Below, one piece after another: positions 60,477 through 64,000 of a stretch of 64,000 bases of DNA. How positions within the stretch are numbered: the stretch's first letter is position 1; every line of letters starts with the position of its first letter. Under the pieces are notes generated by a model, which made no database searches, was not told where the DNA came from, and worked only from the letters and a program-made list of their open reading frames with translations. The stretch comes from Solobacterium sp. Its GTDB lineage: Bacteria > Bacillota_I > Bacilli_A > Erysipelotrichales > Erysipelotrichaceae. The position numbers and the translations under genes are program-made. Where the stretch lies: NCBI GenBank assembly GCA_024693325.1, contig JAILLA010000100.1, positions 62,001-126,000 on the forward strand, in the 5' to 3' direction.

Positions 60477-62791
60477 CAGCGCACCAGTGCTTCTTTCAGT
60501 ACCTGTGACATCGTTTCAACAGGTACGAATCTGATGCTTTCACGGACAGCTTCGGGAACATCATCAAGATCCCTGACATTCATCTTCGGAATCAAGATCT
60601 TCTTGATGCCTGCTCTGTGGGCAGCCAGAGATTTTTCTCTCAGACCGCCGATCGGCAGAACGTTGCCTCTCAGAGTGACCTCACCGGTCATTGCGAGATC
60701 CGCATGGACAGGTGTATCGCTCAGGGCGGAAACAAGTGCTGTCGTCAGTGTAACACCGGCTGAAGGTCCGTCTTTAGGAACAGCACCTTCCGGAATATGG
60801 ATATGGATATCGTGTGAATCAAAGAATTTCGGGTCGATACCGAGCTCTTTGGCGTGTGCCTTTACATAGTCAAGCGCGATCGCAGCGGATTCTTTCATGA
60901 CATCGCCGAGTTTTCCCGTCAATACCATGTTTCCTTTTCCTTCAAAGTAATTGACTTCGATGGAAAGAACATCACCGCCGAACGATGTATATGCAAGACC
61001 TGTAACAACACCTACCTGGTCGTTCTTTTCTTTGACGCCGTATTCGAAGATCTCTTTTCCAAGCCACTGATTGATCAGCTTCTGGGTAACCGTAACACTC
61101 TTCTTGTCATCGTTCAGGATGGCAAGAACGGTCTTTCTGCACAGCGAAGCGATCGTACGTTCAAGCTGTCTGACACCTGCTTCTCTGGTGTAGTGACGGA
61201 TCAGATAGAGGATCTCCTTTTCTCTGAGCTTGAACTGTGATGCGTGCAGACCATTAGCCTTCAGCTGTTTCGGGATCAGGTGATCCTGGGCAATGTGTAC
61301 CTTGTCGATCTCTGTATAGGAAGGAAGCTCGATGATCTCGAGACGGTCCTGCAGAGGTGCAGGAATGTTGTCGAGATAGTTGGCTGTTGCGATGAACATA
61401 ACCTTGGAAAGATCATACGGTTCTTCCAGATAATGATCGGAGAAGAATGAATTCTGCTCGGGATCAAGTACTTCCAGAAGCGCATCGCTCGGGTCGCCTT
61501 TATAGTCAGCTCCCATTTTATCGATCTCATCGATCAGGAACAGCGGATTGATGACGCCTGCCTTTTTCATGCCCTGAATGACACGTCCCGGCAGTGAACC
61601 GAGATATGTTCTTCTGTGGCCTCTGATCTCTGCTTCGTCACGGACACCGCCCAGGCTCATCTTGACAAACTTTCTGTCAAGACTTCTGGCAATGCTCTTG
61701 GCAAGTGATGTTTTACCGACTCCCGGAGGACCAACAAGGCACAGGATCGGGCTGTTCAGGTTTCCTGTCATCTGCTTGACGGCAAGATATTCCATAATGC
61801 GTTCCTTTACCTTTTTCAGGCCGTAGTGATCTTCATCAAGGATCTTTTTGACTTCCTTCAGATCCTGATTGTCTTCCGTGCTCTGCCACCAGGGAACCTT
61901 CAGGAGCCAGTCAAGATATGTACGGGAAACGGATGCTTCTCCGGATCCCGGAGGCAGCATTTCATAGCGTCTCAGTTCTTCTCTTGCCTTTTCCTTGACA
62001 TGATCCGGATACGGGTTCTTTTCGATCATTTCCCGCATCTGTTCGGTGTCATCGGACATGCTTGTTGTATCGCCGAGTTCTTCTTTGATCGCCTTGAGCT
62101 TTTCTCTCAGGTAGTATTCCTTCTGACCGTCATCGATGTGTTCCTTAACTCTGTCGTTGATCGTCGCTTCGATCTGGCTGAAGCGCTGCTGCTTTTCCAG
62201 TTCGGCAATGATCATCAGCATTCTTTCGTTGACATCAAGTGTTTCCAGAAGCTTCTGTCTGACGGATGTATCCATCGGGAAATACTGGGAGATCTGATCT
62301 GTCAGCGTGATCGCGGAAACGCCGCGTGTCAGCTGAGAAATGACCTCTGCAGGGAATGAACTGCTCAGGTTGCTGAAGCGTTCAAACTCGGAGATGATCC
62401 GTTTGACGAGCGCCATTTCTTCCATCTGGCTGCCCTGGACATCATTCAACACTTCAACATCAGCCACCATCATGTCACTGTTGTTGTCCAGCTTGACAAG
62501 TCTTGCACGCTTCATTCCGGTGAATGTAACACGCATGAATCCTTCCTTGCGGCGGACGATCTTGATCTTGCTGAGTGTTCCCATGCGGTAGAGATTTTCT
62601 TCCTTGGGATCATCGACCATAATGTCATTCTGGCATACGACCCATACCATGGAATCAAATGACTGTGAAGAACTATTCACTGCATTGATCGATTTCGTAC
62701 GGCCGACCTCGATCATGGAATCAAGACCGGGGAACAGGATGATCCCTCTCGTCGCAACGACAGGAACTCTTACAATAGATTCATTACTCAT
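60476..62791 (-). CDS. lon: ATP-dependent Lon protease
   Basis: Lon degrades misfolded and regulatory proteins. The 771-residue protein has the N-terminal LonA substrate domain (VPVVATRGIILFPGLDSMIE), the AAA+ module (Walker A GPPGVGKTSLAKSIARSLD; Walker B NPLFLIDEIDKMGAD) and the C-terminal serine-lysine protease. The active Ser lies in PKDGPSAGVTLTTALVSALS and the Lys in GLREKSLAAHRAGIKK. AGGAGG lies six bases before ATG 62789-62791. It is followed by engB in a coupled pair, as in Bacillus subtilis lonA-ysxC. Confidence 0.96.
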   Translation of the reverse strand: MSNESIVRVPVVATRGIILFPGLDSMIEVGRTKSINAVNSSSQSFDSMVWVVCQNDIMVDDPKEENLYRMGTLSKIKIVRRKEGFMRVTFTGMKRARLVKLDNNSDMMVADVEVLNDVQGSQMEEMALVKRIISEFERFSNLSSSFPAEVISQLTRGVSAITLTDQISQYFPMDTSVRQKLLETLDVNERMLMIIAELEKQQRFSQIEATINDRVKEHIDDGQKEYYLREKLKAIKEELGDTTSMSDDTEQMREMIEKNPYPDHVKEKAREELRRYEMLPPGSGEASVSRTYLDWLLKVPWWQSTEDNQDLKEVKKILDEDHYGLKKVKERIMEYLAVKQMTGNLNSPILCLVGPPGVGKTSLAKSIARSLDRKFVKMSLGGVRDEAEIRGHRRTYLGSLPGRVIQGMKKAGVINPLFLIDEIDKMGADYKGDPSDALLEVLDPEQNSFFSDHYLEEPYDLSKVMFIATANYLDNIPAPLQDRLEIIELPSYTEIDKVHIAQDHLIPKQLKANGLHASQFKLREKEILYLIRHYTREAGVRQLERTIASLCRKTVLAILNDDKKSVTVTQKLINQWLGKEIFEYGVKEKNDQVGVVTGLAYTSFGGDVLSIEVNYFEGKGNMVLTGKLGDVMKESAAIALDYVKAHAKELGIDPKFFDSHDIHIHIPEGAVPKDGPSAGVTLTTALVSALSDTPVHADLAMTGEVTLRGNVLPIGGLREKSLAAHRAGIKKILIPKMNVRDLDDVPEAVRESIRFVPVETMSQVLKEALVR

Positions 62792-62831
62792 TGAGTACCT
62801 CCTGTTATCGATAAACAATAACCCTTTTGGA

Positions 62832-62860
62832 TAAAATAAGACGCCGGGCGTCTTATTTTA
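62832..62860. terminator. Terminator of tig (bidirectional hairpin)
   Basis: TAAAATAAGACGCC and GGCGTCTTATTTTA are perfect 14-bp arms around one G. The arms end in A/T runs on both strands. It ends the tig transcript and separates it from lon, whose promoter must lie in the 40 bp beyond or depend on read-through. Confidence 0.85.
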
Positions 62861-62873
62861 TTAAATTCGGTTT

Positions 62874-64000
62874 TTATTCTGCTTCAGCAGGTGCTTCGGC
62901 AGGTGTTTCAGGTTCTTCAGCAGGCACTCCCTTTGCGTTCTTCTTAACGAAATCATATGCCTTCTGAGATCTGATATCTGTCACCAGCATGTCACGGTCA
63001 ACGAGTTCTTTGACGCGTTCGACCGGCATCTGATACATTTCAGACAGATTCTGATATTCTTTGTCGACTTCTTCATCTGTCAGTTCGAGGCTTTCAGCCT
63101 TTCCGATCGCTTCAAGTACGAGGCGCATCTTGACGGACTTTTCTGATTCCTCACGGAAGCTTTCTTTCAGCTGTTCAGCTGTCTGACCCATCATCTGCAG
63201 ATAACCTGTCAGGGACATGTTATACTGCTGCAGCTGTGACTGGAGCTGCTGTACATGATTCTGGATCTCATCCTCGATCATGACTTCAGGGATATTGACT
63301 TCAGCATTGTCGCTGACACGTCTGAACAGATCTTCGTCTGCATCTCTTGTAGCGATCTGTTTTTTGCTGTCTTCGAGACGTTTTCTGACAAGTGCTTTCA
63401 GATCGTCAACTGTTTCCACGCCCGGAGCGTTGACATCCTGAGCAAAATCGTCATCCAGTTCAGGAAGAACCTTTTCTGTTACTTCATTGACCTTGACCTT
63501 GAATACAACTTCTGCGCCTGCAAGATCTTCAGCATGGTAGTCCTCGGGGAATTTCAGGTTCAGATCTTTTTCTTCGCCTGCCTTTACACCGACCAGCTGC
63601 TCTTCAAAACCGGGGATGAAGCTTCCGCTGCCCAGCACAAGCTTGTATCCTTCAGCGGAGCCGCCTTCGAATGCTTCCTCGCCTTTGAATCCCTTATAAT
63701 CAATGTTGACTGTGTCACCCATTGCTGCGGGACCTTCTTTTGTAACGATATCGGAATACTGTTCACGCATACGGTTGATCTCCTTATCGAAGTCCTCATC
63801 CGTAACTGTTGTGTCGCCCATGTTGTAATCAAGGCCTTTGTATTCGCCGAGCTTGACTTCAGGCTTGACTGTGAGCTTGAAGATCAGTTCTGCACATTCA
63901 TCGTTCAGTGTTCCGAGATCCAGTTCGGGTCTTGCGACCAGTTCCAGATTGTTTGCTTTTACTTCTGCCTGCAGTACATCATTTGCGACTGCATCGACTG
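62874..64000 (-). CDS. tig: Trigger factor, 5'-truncated by the window edge
   Basis: Trigger factor is the ribosome-bound chaperone and prolyl isomerase. About 375 codons are present; the reading frame stays open to base 64000 with NNLELVARPELDLGTLNDEC upstream of the internal Met at 63821. The FKBP-type domain is clear (AMGDTVNIDYKGFKGEEAF, YKLVLGSGSFIPGFEEQLVG). The C-terminal substrate-cradle domain (VMIEDEIQNHVQQLQSQLQQ, PVERVKELVDRDMLVTDIRS) is followed by an acidic Ala/Pro/Glu tail. About 60 N-terminal residues, including the ribosome-binding signature, are missing. Confidence 0.95.
   Translation of the reverse strand, partial: VDAVANDVLQAEVKANNLELVARPELDLGTLNDECAELIFKLTVKPEVKLGEYKGLDYNMGDTTVTDEDFDKEINRMREQYSDIVTKEGPAAMGDTVNIDYKGFKGEEAFEGGSAEGYKLVLGSGSFIPGFEEQLVGVKAGEEKDLNLKFPEDYHAEDLAGAEVVFKVKVNEVTEKVLPELDDDFAQDVNAPGVETVDDLKALVRKRLEDSKKQIATRDADEDLFRRVSDNAEVNIPEVMIEDEIQNHVQQLQSQLQQYNMSLTGYLQMMGQTAEQLKESFREESEKSVKMRLVLEAIGKAESLELTDEEVDKEYQNLSEMYQMPVERVKELVDRDMLVTDIRSQKAYDFVKKNAKGVPAEEPETPAEAPAEAE

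Noticed and set aside
62805-62814. Palindrome TTATCGATAA upstream of lon as a heat-shock operator
   Set aside because: Too short and generic. It does not match CIRCE or CtsR sites as I know them.
1-64000. tRNA, rRNA, CRISPR or mobile element
   Set aside because: All gaps between genes were read; none had cloverleaf arms, CCA ends, spaced direct repeats, transposase genes or terminal inverted repeats.

Overview
The window is a contiguous, gene-dense piece of a mid-GC Bacillota (Firmicutes) chromosome. The gene set includes PolC with a C-terminal clamp motif, EzrA, DivIB, FakA/Asp23, RimP-NusA-RnpM-IF2-RbfA, Gram-positive style lipoproteins and strong AGGAGG ribosome binding sites. The fermentative [FeFe]-hydrogenase operon and the short, stripped-down housekeeping operons suggest an anaerobic gut or oral lineage, most likely Erysipelotrichia; this placement is inference. 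I see no rRNA, tRNA, CRISPR array, phage or insertion sequence. Almost everything is on the minus strand. The plus-strand genes are a DUF5662 protein, proS, a PrsW-type protease and a lipoprotein.

Layout, left to right. 1-3335: nusB-xseA-xseB-ispA-dxs operon (isoprenoid precursors and exonuclease VII), with dxs cut by the window edge. 3494-7191: amino-acid ABC transporter and an M20 peptidase. 7330-11283: DUF5662 gene, a guaB that closely resembles the protozoan Tritrichomonas foetus enzyme, and divergent proS. 11351-16993: one giant secreted protein with about 1,200 residues of cell-wall-binding-like repeats, then PrsW. 18234-28185: [FeFe]-hydrogenase operon. Its promoter appears to lie before an SsuC/TauC-type permease; then come NuoE-like, DRTGG, RsbW-like ATPase, degenerate hydrogenase, DRTGG, PHP, HATPase, 2Fe-2S, NuoF-like and catalytic subunits. 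A lipoprotein for the permease lies just upstream with its own promoter and terminator. 28306-30165: small Cys-rich protein and glpK. 30246-34620: ezrA, cysteine desulfurase, thiI and a small basic protein. 34731-39754: rimP-nusA-rnpM-infB-rbfA operon. 39762-44764: a TetR regulator and polC. 44847-46463: VTC-type polymerase domain protein with DUF4956 partner and a divergent lipoprotein. 47165-49486: PhzF and a HerA-like ATPase. 49496-54478: recG-rnc-galM-galK. 54512-56591: asp23-fakA. 56596-59777: murG-murB-divIB. 59850-64000: engB, lon and a 5'-truncated tig.

How the genes work together. The hydrogenase block codes for an electron-bifurcating type NADH/ferredoxin hydrogenase: HydA, NuoF-like, NuoE-like and an extra 2Fe-2S protein. 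Between its structural genes sit six tightly overlapping genes that look like a sensing and partner-switching module. This module is the best candidate in the window for a poorly described system. The cell-wall genes (murG, murB, divIB, ezrA) and translation/RNA genes are ordinary vertical housekeeping loci. DivIB and NusA carry long acidic tails, and ylxQ is missing from its usual place. Promoters and terminators were read by eye from -35/-10 boxes and hairpins. Several genes (DUF5662, recG, nearly murG) have a -10 box so close to the start codon that the message would be leaderless.
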